Origin: a virus
Length of the DNA stretch: 59,495 nucleotides
Strand: one strand, 5' to 3'
IMG/VR virus record: IMGVR_UViG_3300002514_000031
Span: 1 to 59,495 of that record
Part shown: positions 41,507 through 49,840 of the stretch, in pieces
Numbering within the stretch: position 1 is the stretch's first letter
How the letters are laid out: each line of letters starts with the position of its first letter
The notes under the pieces: model-generated
Databases searched by the model: none
Told to the model about the DNA's origin: nothing
The model's input: only the letters and a program-made list of their open reading frames with translations
Program-made: the position numbers and the translations under genes

Positions 41507-42369
41507 TTGAATACGGCCTTTCTGATTTTCTGAATTTCTTTCGGCGATGCTGATCCTGGATCTTCCGCATCTATTTGAATGTTGATTGTCTGACCCGAGA
41601 AGAGACTCAAGCACCTGCATAATTCCATCGCCTCTTTTTGAGCGGGTACAGAATTATCAAAGCACACCGCTCGGACGGGATATTGACTCATCAGTTTGAT
41701 TTGCGAAGGAGTCACGTTCAATCCGAGGGTGGCCACCGCTCCTCTTCCGATCCGCCAAGCGTCAGTCGCACCTTCTACGATAATGACGGCGTGTGCGGCC
41801 AAGTCAGCTCCGTAGAGGAGATGCTTGTGGTTGATGATTTCTTCTTCGGGTGCGGCTGAGATGTAGCGTGGTTTGTTCTTCTCTCCAATCGCTCGGGTTG
41901 TCCACGACACAAATTCAAAATTCTGATAGATCGGAATGAACAAACGCCAAGCCAGCTTCGGAGCAATTCCAATTCCTTTCACTTGCCACACTTCTTCGAT
42001 TTCTTGCGCATCAAATCCTCGTTCTTCCAGATACGTTCGGTGAGCATCCCGCATCAGGCGGATTGGAGCAGGGAATTTCAACGTGCCTCGTTTGTTGATG
42101 GTCTTTGCTATGCGTTTGGGGATCTCTCGAAGGGATTCCAGTGCCTTCGCATAAGGCATTCCCGAGACTACGTGAAGAACATAGGGCAAGTTTTTTCTTC
42201 CGCACTGCCAGCAGTTACATCCCAAGGAGGTTTCATTGATTCCAAGATGAAACTTGCCGCTTCCTCTTCCGCAGTCAGGGCAGTCGATCTGGATCCATCC
42301 TTCTCGGGAGTGCTTGCCTTCAGCTTGGTACGGGATCGAAAGTTTGGTCAGGAGATCGGTGATGTTCAT
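41503..42369 (-). CDS. DNA primase (CHC2 zinc finger plus TOPRIM)
   Basis: A 288-residue primase. The N-terminal zinc ribbon has CPDCGRG (C30, C33) and CNCWQCG (51-57). The TOPRIM part shows VIIVEGATDAWRIG followed by ATLGLNVTPSQIKLM and CFDNSVPAQ, in place of the usual FDxDxAG. It makes RNA primers for lagging-strand synthesis. The 4-base overlap with the loader-like gene and nearby helicase support a primosome operon. Confidence 0.85.
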   Translation of the reverse strand: MNITDLLTKLSIPYQAEGKHSREGWIQIDCPDCGRGSGKFHLGINETSLGCNCWQCGRKNLPYVLHVVSGMPYAKALESLREIPKRIAKTINKRGTLKFPAPIRLMRDAHRTYLEERGFDAQEIEEVWQVKGIGIAPKLAWRLFIPIYQNFEFVSWTTRAIGEKNKPRYISAAPEEEIINHKHLLYGADLAAHAVIIVEGATDAWRIGRGAVATLGLNVTPSQIKLMSQYPVRAVCFDNSVPAQKEAMELCRCLSLFSGQTINIQIDAEDPGSASPKEIQKIRKAVFK

Positions 42370-42370
42370 T

Positions 42371-43723
42371 TCATTTCTCCTCTAATGAATGGATCAGAGC
42401 ATCATACAAATTGAAATCGTTCTTGACGTTCTTCCCGTCCATCGTGTCAGCAATTACGTTTTGTTTTTTCTGAATCAACTCGCATAGCATTTCTTCTATC
42501 GTTCCTTTGGCTACGATGTAGGTGATCTGGGCAGCGTTCTTTTGTCCGATACGGTGGATGCGATCTTCGGCCTGAGTATGGTTCGCTGGAACCCAATCGA
42601 GTTCCGCAAACAGCACGTTACTCGATGCGGTGAGGGTGATACCCGTTCCTGCGGCAATGACGTTACCAAAAAACAAACGGATCTTTTTTTGGTGCTGGAA
42701 GGAGTTGACTGCTTTCTGTTTGTTGAGCGGTGAGGTACTTCCATCCAACACCACCGAGTTCCTCGGATACAAGTCATGAAGTCCACGCACAACTTTCTTA
42801 TGAACGCCGAACACCACCAGCTTTTCATCCGTCTCTTCTAAGAAGCTGTCAATCCATTTTTTGACGGCCTCCATTTTCAAGTCCATCGCTTTCCTTTTCA
42901 AGTATCCCATTTTGTTCAACACCAGAGCCTTCTTCACTCGGTGAACTTTGGAGGGTTTGTTTTCGTGTAGCCAGCGGAGGAAGTTGTCACGCACTTTTTT
43001 GTACTCGGTCAACTTCACCGATATGGGAACCACGGTGCGGATCTTGTCAGGGAGTTCTTTCAGAACGTCCTTTTTGCGTCTGCGTATCAACATGTGTCGA
43101 TTGAGTCTGGTGTGAAGTTCTTCGAGGTGTTCCGCTCCTTTGTATATCCACTTGCCGTTCTTGAGTTCGGGTTTGCAATAACGGGCAGCGTAGGCAAGGA
43201 AGTCATTGAATACTTCGGGATACAGCAGGTGAATCATCGGCCAAAGTTCGGCAGGACAATTCAACATTGGCGTTCCCGAGATCGCAATGATATGTTTGAA
43301 TCGAGTTGCTAATGCTAGCAGCATCTGCGTTCGTTGAGCGGATCGGTTCTTTGCGTAATGACACTCATCAATGATGAGGGTTTTGAACCCGCCCGTCCGC
43401 AGCTTCTTTCCCCACGCATTCAGGATCTTGTAATTGATAATCGTGATGGGGAGATCAATTTTGATATTTTCTTTTTTGGCGGTCATCCCGTTCAACACTC
43501 GACTGAGCATGCCCGCTTTGGTGGAGGCTTCTTTTTCCCATACCCATTTCAAATGAGCAGGGCACACCACCAAAGCAGGCAAGGCAATCTCGGGATTCTC
43601 TTTCACCCACCATAACGCTTGAAGGGTTTTCCCGAGTCCCATTTCATCGGCCAGCAACGCTCGTCCTTTGAAGTGGGAAATCCATCGCACTCCTTTCTTT
43701 TGATATTTGAAAAGGATGCTCAT
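42371..43723 (-). CDS. SNF2-family DNA helicase/translocase
   Basis: A 450-residue two-domain helicase: DEMGLGKT (26-33), IIDECHYAKNRSAQ (DECH box), ISGTPM, then the second RecA fold with FGVHKKVV, the AAGTGITLTASS loop and DRIHRIGQ. This is the SNF2/SMARCAL1 pattern without added domains. It may remodel forks or transcription complexes. Overlaps the sigma-like gene by 4 bases. Confidence 0.9.
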   Translation of the reverse strand: MSILFKYQKKGVRWISHFKGRALLADEMGLGKTLQALWWVKENPEIALPALVVCPAHLKWVWEKEASTKAGMLSRVLNGMTAKKENIKIDLPITIINYKILNAWGKKLRTGGFKTLIIDECHYAKNRSAQRTQMLLALATRFKHIIAISGTPMLNCPAELWPMIHLLYPEVFNDFLAYAARYCKPELKNGKWIYKGAEHLEELHTRLNRHMLIRRRKKDVLKELPDKIRTVVPISVKLTEYKKVRDNFLRWLHENKPSKVHRVKKALVLNKMGYLKRKAMDLKMEAVKKWIDSFLEETDEKLVVFGVHKKVVRGLHDLYPRNSVVLDGSTSPLNKQKAVNSFQHQKKIRLFFGNVIAAGTGITLTASSNVLFAELDWVPANHTQAEDRIHRIGQKNAAQITYIVAKGTIEEMLCELIQKKQNVIADTMDGKNVKNDFNLYDALIHSLEEK

Positions 43724-44259
43724 TGAAGCACTTCCCGTATTTCATCAACAACAGCTCGGAAGCGATGCGCATTCCATCCTTCTTTTTTGATCGTCTCTTC
43801 TCGCACGGAAGATCTGATGTTTGCAAAAGATCCTCCTTTGCTATCTATGATTGTTTGGATTTCATTTGGCGTATTCAAAACCAAATCCAAAACCGTTTGA
43901 GTGTCTTCACTCACGGCATCATAGACATGCGTCCAAAACTCTCTCGGTTCTTCTGATGCTATTGGATCCAGTTCTCCTCCTCGTTGGAATCGGTTACAAT
44001 ACCGTGCCGCTCTCCGCCACGCATCAAACAAATGCGTTCGAACGTAACTGACCAGAAGAGTAGTGAAGGCGTTTCCATAAGAAGGGTCAAAGGCTTTGTA
44101 TGCTTTTACAAAAGCCAAACACGCTTCCGAGTATAGTTCATCCAGAGATAGAAGGGAGCCGTGTCGCTCGATGAATCGGTGACACATGTCGTGTAGAAGT
44201 TGTTTGACATCTCGGTACGTTTGGTCAAAAGCATCCGTGGTAATGGTTGTACATATCAT
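43720..44259 (-). CDS. Sigma-70 region-2-like factor
   Basis: AGGAGACGATT precedes the ATG. The 179 residues contain a sigma region 2-like run: LDELYSEACLAFVKAYKAFD, then FTTLLVSYVRTHLFDAWRR (the core-binding and -10 helix), and a weak C-terminal helix-turn-helix (GGSFANIRSSVREE). It could redirect host RNA polymerase to middle or late phage promoters, perhaps the TATAATAAGAC type, though it sits behind one itself. Confidence 0.7.
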   Translation of the reverse strand: MICTTITTDAFDQTYRDVKQLLHDMCHRFIERHGSLLSLDELYSEACLAFVKAYKAFDPSYGNAFTTLLVSYVRTHLFDAWRRAARYCNRFQRGGELDPIASEEPREFWTHVYDAVSEDTQTVLDLVLNTPNEIQTIIDSKGGSFANIRSSVREETIKKEGWNAHRFRAVVDEIREVLQ

Positions 44260-44275
44260 AATCGTCTCCTGTCTT

Positions 44276-44288
44276 TCTTATTATAGAT
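44276..44288 (-). promoter_or_regulatory. TCTATAATAAGAA promoter motif before sigma gene
   Basis: -10 TATAAT at 44285-44280 leftward, followed by AAGAAAGACAGGAGAC and the ATG 20 bases on. It lies between the XRE regulator and the sigma-like gene. Confidence 0.6.
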
Positions 44289-44301
44289 TTGAATTTGTTG
44301 T

Positions 44302-44535
44302 TTATGAAGGTGGGTGCAAAACTGCGGGCGGAAACAATATGGCTTTTTCAGTCACACCCAGAACTCCCGCCAGAAGCTGTACATGCTTCCAGCGTGGACG
44401 GTGTTTGTTTGCTTCCAGTTCTGAAATACAGTTTTGTGAAATGCCTGTCTTCACGGACAGTTCCTGCTGGGTTAGTTTTTTGCGGGTTCTCAGCACCCGC
44501 AGATAGGTTCCTATCAGAAGTGGTTCTTTTTTCAT
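44302..44535 (-). CDS. XRE-family repressor (HTH)
   Basis: GAAGGAGACGCA precedes the ATG. The 77 residues form a Cro/C1-type helix-turn-helix: TYLRVLRTRKKLTQQELSVK, then TGISQNCISELEANKHRP (recognition helix) and LAGVLGVTEKAI. An inverted repeat just upstream (44560-44587) suggests autoregulation. It may control the early or middle promoters around it. Confidence 0.85.
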   Translation of the reverse strand: MKKEPLLIGTYLRVLRTRKKLTQQELSVKTGISQNCISELEANKHRPRWKHVQLLAGVLGVTEKAILFPPAVLHPPS

Positions 44536-44559
44536 TGCGTCTCCTTCGCATTAGGGTTT

Positions 44560-44587
44560 CGAGTATCGATCAAGTCTATGATACTCG
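44560..44587. promoter_or_regulatory. Operator-like inverted repeat upstream of XRE gene
   Basis: CGAGTATC (44560-44567) and GATACTCG (44580-44587) form an 8-bp inverted repeat with a 12-base gap, 25 bases before the repressor start. The half-site TATCGA/TCGATA also occurs in the early leftward promoter. Confidence 0.55.
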
Positions 44588-44627
44588 ATATACTTTTTCA
44601 TTCCTAATTAAAAATGTAATTGCTTTT

Positions 44628-45578
44628 TTATTGGTTCAGTATGTCCAAGATCGCTTTCACTTTTTCAGCACTCAGAGCGTCTGTAATGGCGAGTCTGTAC
44701 AAAGGGTTGTCTTTTGTCCAACGATATGCCTTGGTCATTCGTCCTACACGGTTTTCAGATTTGAATTCACCAGCATCACCTTTGTAGATCTCCAACGCTT
44801 CGTCCACTCTTCTTTTTTGACCTCGGGAGCCATGATGGTAGTCCCATGTGTCATATCCTTTTTCAAACTTCCCGTTCAGAGGAGTCTCATGAAGCAGCTC
44901 GAAGGCTCCAACACGAAAGTCTTCAGCAATAGTTTCCTGTTGTTTGGCTCGGTTCAGTTTCCCTTCCCGTCTTGCCAACCATTCCAAAATCACTTCTTTG
45001 ATTTTCTTAGCGTTGGTGGTTCCATCTTTCTTGATGATGTACTTGCGTGACGGACGATCTTCAATCAAAGCGTAACTGGCAGAAAGTTCAATGCGAAGTT
45101 CGGCTGGCCTTCTGCTCCATACGTCTCCAGGATATACCAACGTGGCCGCAATGGATACTACGTTGTTGGGGAATTTGATCATTGTTTCTTCTCCGTAGGA
45201 TGCGGTGTCTCCCAACTCGAAATCCACATCATCAAACTTCGGATCCTTTTTCATGGAGGAGTACACATGCTTGATTGCTTTCCGAACTTTGGCATTGATC
45301 TGTTCTTCGATTTGCTTTGCTTTTTCTTCTTCCTTCACAACGCTCGGCATTACAACTTCGCAAAGATCTTTGTTGCGTTCCATCATCGCTTCATGAGTTT
45401 GTTTCTGCGATTCTATATGCTCTTGGAATTTCACTTTGATGCTTTCCAAAGTTGTTTTGCTCAGGAGCATTTTTGTTTCTTCGATCTCCTTTCTCAGTTC
45501 GTGCATCTTCGTATTGTTTGTTTGGATTTGTTCTTCAACTGATTTTACGCTCGTGTAATTTCTGTCATTGTATTTCAT
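44628..45578 (-). CDS. Hypothetical protein with N-terminal coiled coil (316 aa)
   Basis: GAAAGGAAAAGAATC precedes the ATG. The coiled coil (EEQIQTNNTKMHELRKEIEE...) covers roughly the first 110 residues. An alpha/beta body follows with VSIAATLVYPGDVWSRRPAELRIEL and a helical end rich in Lys/Arg. I recognise no family. It is the last gene before the XRE/sigma region. Confidence 0.6.
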   Translation of the reverse strand: MKYNDRNYTSVKSVEEQIQTNNTKMHELRKEIEETKMLLSKTTLESIKVKFQEHIESQKQTHEAMMERNKDLCEVVMPSVVKEEEKAKQIEEQINAKVRKAIKHVYSSMKKDPKFDDVDFELGDTASYGEETMIKFPNNVVSIAATLVYPGDVWSRRPAELRIELSASYALIEDRPSRKYIIKKDGTTNAKKIKEVILEWLARREGKLNRAKQQETIAEDFRVGAFELLHETPLNGKFEKGYDTWDYHHGSRGQKRRVDEALEIYKGDAGEFKSENRVGRMTKAYRWTKDNPLYRLAITDALSAEKVKAILDILNQ

Positions 45579-45630
45579 GATTCTTTTCCTTTCATAGTAG
45601 TTTGCAATTTCATTTCCATTTCAAAGTGTT

Positions 45631-45810
45631 TCAGATTTTCTTTTCCCAATGGGCAATTTGTTTTTTCAGGCCTCGGATCTTCCGTGCTCGGAAGGATTTC
45701 ATACCAACACTCGAGTCTGGACGATCCTCACATAGCACAAACTCCTCTTCCCATTCTCTCAATTCAGTTTCCAACCGCTCGATTATCTCTTGGGGTTCAT
45801 ATATTTTCAT
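45631..45810 (-). CDS. Small coiled protein (59 aa)
   Basis: GAAAGGAAAATCAAA precedes the ATG, whose first base overlaps the previous gene's TGA. It has acidic-basic heptads (EIIERLETELREWEEE ... KKQIAHWEKK) consistent with a short coiled coil. No function known. Confidence 0.6.
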   Translation of the reverse strand: MKIYEPQEIIERLETELREWEEEFVLCEDRPDSSVGMKSFRARKIRGLKKQIAHWEKKI

Positions 45811-45941
45811 TTTGATTTTCCTTTCTTGATGTTTTCTTTTTTCATTCTTCGGGCAACTTCTTTTTCTCTTTCAATTTCTTCTCGCACATGTCGTGCTACC
45901 ATACTCGTTTGGATTTCTTTTTGCTTCTTGGTGAGTTTCAT
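45807..45941 (-). CDS. Small basic helical protein (44 aa)
   Basis: AGGAGACGAAA precedes the ATG. Highly charged single helix (KLTKKQKEIQTSMVARHV...). It ends by ATGA overlap with the next small gene, so the two are coupled. Function unknown. Confidence 0.6.
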   Translation of the reverse strand: MKLTKKQKEIQTSMVARHVREEIEREKEVARRMKKENIKKGKSK

Positions 45942-45955
45942 TTTCGTCTCCTATC

Positions 45956-45991
45956 ATATGGGCTGGACTCCCGAAGAAGCCCAGCCCATAT
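45956..45991 (-). other. Intergenic 11-bp hairpin with UUCG loop
   Basis: ATATGGGCTGG pairs perfectly with CCAGCCCATAT. On the leftward strand the inner CTTC-TTCG-GGAG adds a UUCG tetraloop. No U-tract follows. It lies between the VWA gene and the 44-residue gene: an RNA stability or processing site is more likely than a terminator. Confidence 0.65.
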
Positions 45992-45995
45992 CGTT

Positions 45996-47297
45996 TCATT
46001 TCATTTCCACTATGTCTCCAAAGGGAACCTTCGGAAGTTCGTGACGCCACGGGCAGGGAGTCGCAACCCACAGCGTTGGATAGTCAGGCTCCTCTTCAGG
46101 AAAGCGTCCATCCAAGTCCGTCAGATATATCAAACACGCTGGTTCAATATCTTCCTTCTCAATCCATTCAAACACGGGAGTGAATCGAGTTCCACCGCCA
46201 CCAATCGGTTTCGGTTCAATCGGCATATCCGCTCGGGTGAAAGTCTCGGTTCCTCGGACTTCATAATCACAATACACAACTCGCACTGTCGTGTCATAAT
46301 GTTCGAGGATGGAGGAGGCTTCCTTCGCAAACTTGCTCAGCGTCTGCGTGTCAACCGATCCGCTGGTATCAATCGCCAGCACGATCTCGGGCAACTCCTC
46401 GCTAACCAAACTCGGAAGAACCAACCCACGTCCAATGTAACGCTTGGATGGTCTGTTCCAGTTGTAGTCATTGCGTGCGGTATTCTCAACGAAGTCTCGC
46501 AACAAAACGTCCCATGAGGTTTCGGGATTCACGATCTCATCAACCATTCGTTTGAGATCTCCCTGACCCGATCCGATTTGTCGAGAGGCTTGAGAAGTGG
46601 CTACACGCCATTCATCTTTCAGCTCTTCGATTGCTTCTTTGGAGAAGTCATCGCCAACTTCGGGATCTTCTACACCACCGCATCCGCCAGGATCCATTGT
46701 ATCACCTTCTGCGGAGCCATCTTGACCTTCGGTGGCCTCGGAGCCATCTTCAGATCCTTCGTTGGTCTCGGAGCCATTCTCATCGCTCTCATCGCTCTCA
46801 TCGCTCTCGTTGTCTCGGTCATCGGAGGATCCTGCCTGACCTTCATTGTCCTCTTCGTTCTCATCGGTATCGTCTTTGTCTTCATCAGCGTCAGGTTTCG
46901 GATTGGTATTGCTCAACCTCTCATACCATTCTTCCGCACTCAACAGCTCATCCGTCATCAACGCTCCCTTCGGGAGTTTGAATCCTGCTTTGATCAGGAT
47001 CGGGTTGATGGAGTAGTCACACGCTTGATTCCACAGCTTCATATCTCGGTTCCCACGTCTCCAGAAGTGACCGTTGCTACAGTGCATAACCTCGTGAGCG
47101 TAGCATCCCATGAGTTCGGGATCAGGCTGCGCATCAACAAATGAAGGACTCCATCTGATTCTCTTCCCGTCCACCATCGCCGTTCCAGCTTTCTCATCCA
47201 GTACATTTGCGAGCTTCATCGACAACGTGCCGAAGAAGCTATGATCAAGCACCAGATGCGTCCGTGCCTTCGTGATTCTTTTCATTATGTTTTCCAT
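45996..47297 (-). CDS. DUF2201-like metallopeptidase-VWA protein
   Basis: GGAAAGGATAGTACA precedes the ATG. In 433 residues: an N-terminal zinc-type HEVMH (68-72) domain with NQACDYSIN, a long acidic Ser/Asp/Glu linker, and a C-terminal VWA-like domain with the MIDAS-type DTSGSVD. This is the layout of VWA-like metallopeptidases that partner MoxR ATPases. The MoxR gene lies two genes upstream, with a helical protein between. A protein-remodelling or chaperone role is likely; the target is unknown. Confidence 0.8.
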   Translation of the reverse strand: MENIMKRITKARTHLVLDHSFFGTLSMKLANVLDEKAGTAMVDGKRIRWSPSFVDAQPDPELMGCYAHEVMHCSNGHFWRRGNRDMKLWNQACDYSINPILIKAGFKLPKGALMTDELLSAEEWYERLSNTNPKPDADEDKDDTDENEEDNEGQAGSSDDRDNESDESDESDENGSETNEGSEDGSEATEGQDGSAEGDTMDPGGCGGVEDPEVGDDFSKEAIEELKDEWRVATSQASRQIGSGQGDLKRMVDEIVNPETSWDVLLRDFVENTARNDYNWNRPSKRYIGRGLVLPSLVSEELPEIVLAIDTSGSVDTQTLSKFAKEASSILEHYDTTVRVVYCDYEVRGTETFTRADMPIEPKPIGGGGTRFTPVFEWIEKEDIEPACLIYLTDLDGRFPEEEPDYPTLWVATPCPWRHELPKVPFGDIVEMK

Positions 47298-47344
47298 TGT
47301 ACTATCCTTTCCAGTTAGGTTTTCAATTCACGGTTCATCGCAAT

Positions 47345-47360
47345 CCTCCCCGTGGGGAGG
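47345..47360 (-). other. Intergenic GC hairpin
   Basis: CCTCCC and GGGAGG pair across a 4-base loop (CGTG; CACG on the leftward strand), after the helical protein gene and before the VWA gene. No U-tract; one of three such hairpins in this operon. Confidence 0.6.
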
Positions 47361-47375
47361 AGAGCGGCAAATCAT

Positions 47376-48269
47376 TTACTCGGAAGTGCCCATGAACGCT
47401 TTCATCTTATCCACGATGGCCGAAGCGTCTTTGGCTGTCTGCTTTCTTTCTTTCGGATTGTTTCGCAACTCTTCGGGTTTGCGTCCGCCAATCTTCTTTC
47501 GCACGTCCTTCTCCAACGCCGTCAGTTCAGCATCACCCGTGATATTCAGCACGGGCAACAGATCGCAAAGGTCAGTGAGGTTCGTGATCATTGAATCAAA
47601 GATCCTCGCTTTGGGATCACTCAGGCGTTCGGCCACGTGATTGACTACTTCAAACAATCGCTTCCAAACGTCTCCAACAGCATCGTTCACTGTCTTGTTG
47701 ACTTCATCGTCAATTGTCGCTCGGATCTTCTCAGCCTCAACCTCGCACATCTGAACTCGGAAGTCCGAAGATGTCGGCAGCGGCATGACCGTAACATCCC
47801 AACCAAAACGAGTCCGAAGATAATCAGTTGTTGGGAAGTTCTCAGGTTTGTAAAGTCCTTGCAACCTTTCTTTTGCCCGTTCCACAATAGCGGGATAGGT
47901 TTCAGTGAGGAAGGTTTCAACAGCATTATCCAAATCCACTTTCAACTCTCGCATCTTCTCGGTGTAGGTCATGAACATATCCGCAGGAAGGATACGGGCA
48001 CCGTCATTGTTCCAAGGCAGCGTCAGTTTGTCGTGCATCGCTTTGCCTCGGTTCAACGCACTGCGAATTTCTTTCGCAGCGTCCTTCGGAATGTTATGGG
48101 TGTACCATCGGCCACCGTCTCGTCTCGCACCTTTGTTTCGGGTGACTTCGGTTTGTACTTCCGTATCCACGGTACATCCATTCCAGTTATGGATCGTGAG
48201 GTTCACCAGCATCGCTCGTGAGGTAATGTCCGTTGTTCCGATTGTTTTTTTGATTTCTTGGTTTGTCAT
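47376..48269 (-). CDS. Helical protein of the MoxR-VWA module
   Basis: A 297-residue, helix-rich protein lying between the MoxR ATPase and the VWA gene, with GRWYTHNIPKDAAKEIRSALNR and a long central segment of charged helices. Proteins of about this length and position (DUF3150-like) accompany phage MoxR ATPases. The family link is context-based; it may be an adaptor for the ATPase. Confidence 0.55.
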   Translation of the reverse strand: MTNQEIKKTIGTTDITSRAMLVNLTIHNWNGCTVDTEVQTEVTRNKGARRDGGRWYTHNIPKDAAKEIRSALNRGKAMHDKLTLPWNNDGARILPADMFMTYTEKMRELKVDLDNAVETFLTETYPAIVERAKERLQGLYKPENFPTTDYLRTRFGWDVTVMPLPTSSDFRVQMCEVEAEKIRATIDDEVNKTVNDAVGDVWKRLFEVVNHVAERLSDPKARIFDSMITNLTDLCDLLPVLNITGDAELTALEKDVRKKIGGRKPEELRNNPKERKQTAKDASAIVDKMKAFMGTSE

Positions 48270-48308
48270 GATAAGTTCCTTTCAAAGTCTTTTTGGTTTT
48301 TGGTTTCG

Positions 48309-49298
48309 TTACAGGAGGATCTCTTGATGATCATTCGCCCATTGAATGAAGTCAACGTTGTTCGCAGCTTCGGGGCACTTTCGTAATGTATCACGGATAG
48401 CCAACACGCCGAACTCATCGGGCAGCCTCGTGGCGTATTGGATGATGCTACTGGCGTTGTCTTCATTCGCCATGGTAGCAATTGCCGTTGAGATAGCATA
48501 CATCGCAGCGGGTTCGGTAGGCACTACGGCATTTGTAGGATCGCTCAGCACGGCATCCATATCAGGAAGATCTTCCCACACTCGGAGGAAGCCAACAAAC
48601 TCGGTAGCGAGTCCAGTACCAGCCGCACCACCGAGTGTTTCCACATCCGTGATTCCTAATGCAACCCATTCAGCGAGGTTGGTCACGGTTCGAGGAGAAG
48701 GACGATTCACGATGTCGTTGGTTGGAGCACCAGGATCCGTCATCAGGCCAGGTCGCAGCCGAACGAAGGCAACAACCTCGGGAGCCACTCCATTTTCCAA
48801 CGCCCATGCACACCAGTCATCCACATCCACATCCAGCTGGACGATAGTTTTGAAACGTGATTTGATAGGTTCCAAAACGCCAGTGACTCCAGCTTTGTCT
48901 TCTCTTCGGTTCGTGGCAGAGATGAACACGACATGGTCGCTGATTTTCTTCCCGTTGATTTCACGTGCGAGGAGGAGTTGCATGTTGGAGGCTTGAACGC
49001 AGGCAGGTGCCTGACCGAGATCATCGATCAATACCACCGTCAACCGATCCACTTCCATCATCTTCCGCAGATCGCCATAAGGGAGAAACTCAGCCTGCCC
49101 GTCCACGATCCCAGGCAATCCCTTTTTGTCGGTAGGATCTTCAACCACGGGGTGAGTGATAATCAAATCAGCTCCTGCTTCCGCCGCAGCCTGTTTGACA
49201 ATGTCGCTCTTGCCGATACCTGGCGCACCTTTGATAAGAACGGGCTTGTTGTTTTTGATTGCCTTGACCAATAGTTTTTTCAGTTTTGTAGCTTTCAT
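48309..49298 (-). CDS. MoxR-type AAA+ ATPase
   Basis: The ATG is preceded by the repeated AGAAAGGA leader (49307-49332). The 329 residues have Walker A GAPGIGKS (24-31), VVLIDDLGQAP (Walker B), VFISATNRRED (sensor 1) and a downstream lid with PSPRTVTNLAEWV. This is the MoxR branch, which with VWA proteins remodels or activates other proteins. It is an early gene here. Confidence 0.85.
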   Translation of the reverse strand: MKATKLKKLLVKAIKNNKPVLIKGAPGIGKSDIVKQAAAEAGADLIITHPVVEDPTDKKGLPGIVDGQAEFLPYGDLRKMMEVDRLTVVLIDDLGQAPACVQASNMQLLLAREINGKKISDHVVFISATNRREDKAGVTGVLEPIKSRFKTIVQLDVDVDDWCAWALENGVAPEVVAFVRLRPGLMTDPGAPTNDIVNRPSPRTVTNLAEWVALGITDVETLGGAAGTGLATEFVGFLRVWEDLPDMDAVLSDPTNAVVPTEPAAMYAISTAIATMANEDNASSIIQYATRLPDEFGVLAIRDTLRKCPEAANNVDFIQWANDHQEILL

Positions 49299-49306
49299 GA
49301 TTCAGT

Positions 49307-49332
49307 CCTTTCTAAATAGTTTCAGTTTTCAG
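49307..49332 (-). repeat. Repeated leader block (copy 1)
   Basis: Leftward strand reads about CTGAAAACTGAAACTATTTAGAAAGGA just before the MoxR start. The same block lies at 49767, 50159, 50521 and 50756, each directly upstream of an early gene. Confidence 0.75.
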
Positions 49333-49353
49333 TTCATTTCGTTTCAGTTTCAA

Positions 49354-49758
49354 TTAGCAATATCCATATGCTCGATACACAGCATAGATCGCCAAGATCT
49401 TCCGTGCGTCTCTTTTCCGAGGTGCAGTGTCAATGATCGTTCGTCCTTCGCCATCCAGCAGAAGCATATGACCGCTGATGCGGACAACGTAACGAGTCCC
49501 AGCGGGATCGTTCTTGGATGCTTCTTTGATTTGCTTCCGTGCTCCGCCAACTGTTTTGCTTTTGATTCGTGACTTCCGTGATCGGGCACAGTATCCGTTG
49601 CGGCGGATGATATCCAATCCAACATTCTTTTTAGTTCGCTCATTCCAAGTGTGCTTGTAATCACTCGGATGAATTCCCAAAGCAGCCAGTACATTTGAAA
49701 CGCAAGCTGATTTGACATTTCCACTAGCAGTTGTTTCATGTTCTTGTAATCCAGTCAT
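49354..49758 (-). CDS. Cysteine-peptidase-like small protein
   Basis: GATAATCAAA and the AGAAAGGA leader precede the ATG. In 134 residues a Cys (C19 in KSACVSNVLAALG), a His (H97 in RISGHMLLLDGEG) and an Asp (D110 in TIIDT) are spaced as in papain-like/NlpC-like peptidases. A basic middle region is unusual. Expressed early, it could process host or phage proteins. The fold is suggested by residue spacing only. Confidence 0.45.
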   Translation of the reverse strand: MTGLQEHETTASGNVKSACVSNVLAALGIHPSDYKHTWNERTKKNVGLDIIRRNGYCARSRKSRIKSKTVGGARKQIKEASKNDPAGTRYVVRISGHMLLLDGEGRTIIDTAPRKRDARKILAIYAVYRAYGYC

Positions 49759-49766
49759 TTTGATTA

Positions 49767-49791
49767 TCCTTTCTAAGTAGTTTCAGTTTTC
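49767..49791 (-). repeat. Repeated leader block (copy 2)
   Basis: AAAACTGAAACTACTTAGAAAGGA on the leftward strand, immediately before the 49758 start. Confidence 0.75.
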
Positions 49792-49808
49792 AATTTGGTT
49801 CAGTGTAG

Positions 49809-49826
49809 GCTCCTCCGAAGAGGAGC
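49809..49826 (-). other. Intergenic hairpin with UUCG loop
   Basis: GCTCCTC and GAGGAGC form a perfect 7-bp stem; the leftward-strand loop is TTCG, an extra-stable tetraloop, like those at 45956 and in T4 mRNAs. It follows the stop of the 49841-50149 gene. Confidence 0.7.
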
Positions 49827-49840
49827 GAACAGCGAATCAA

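Noticed and set aside
49350-49739. A second leftward frame (129 aa) overlapping the cysteine-peptidase-like gene
   Set aside because: The other frame starts behind the repeated AGAAAGGA leader and has a coherent domain; this one has no ribosome site.
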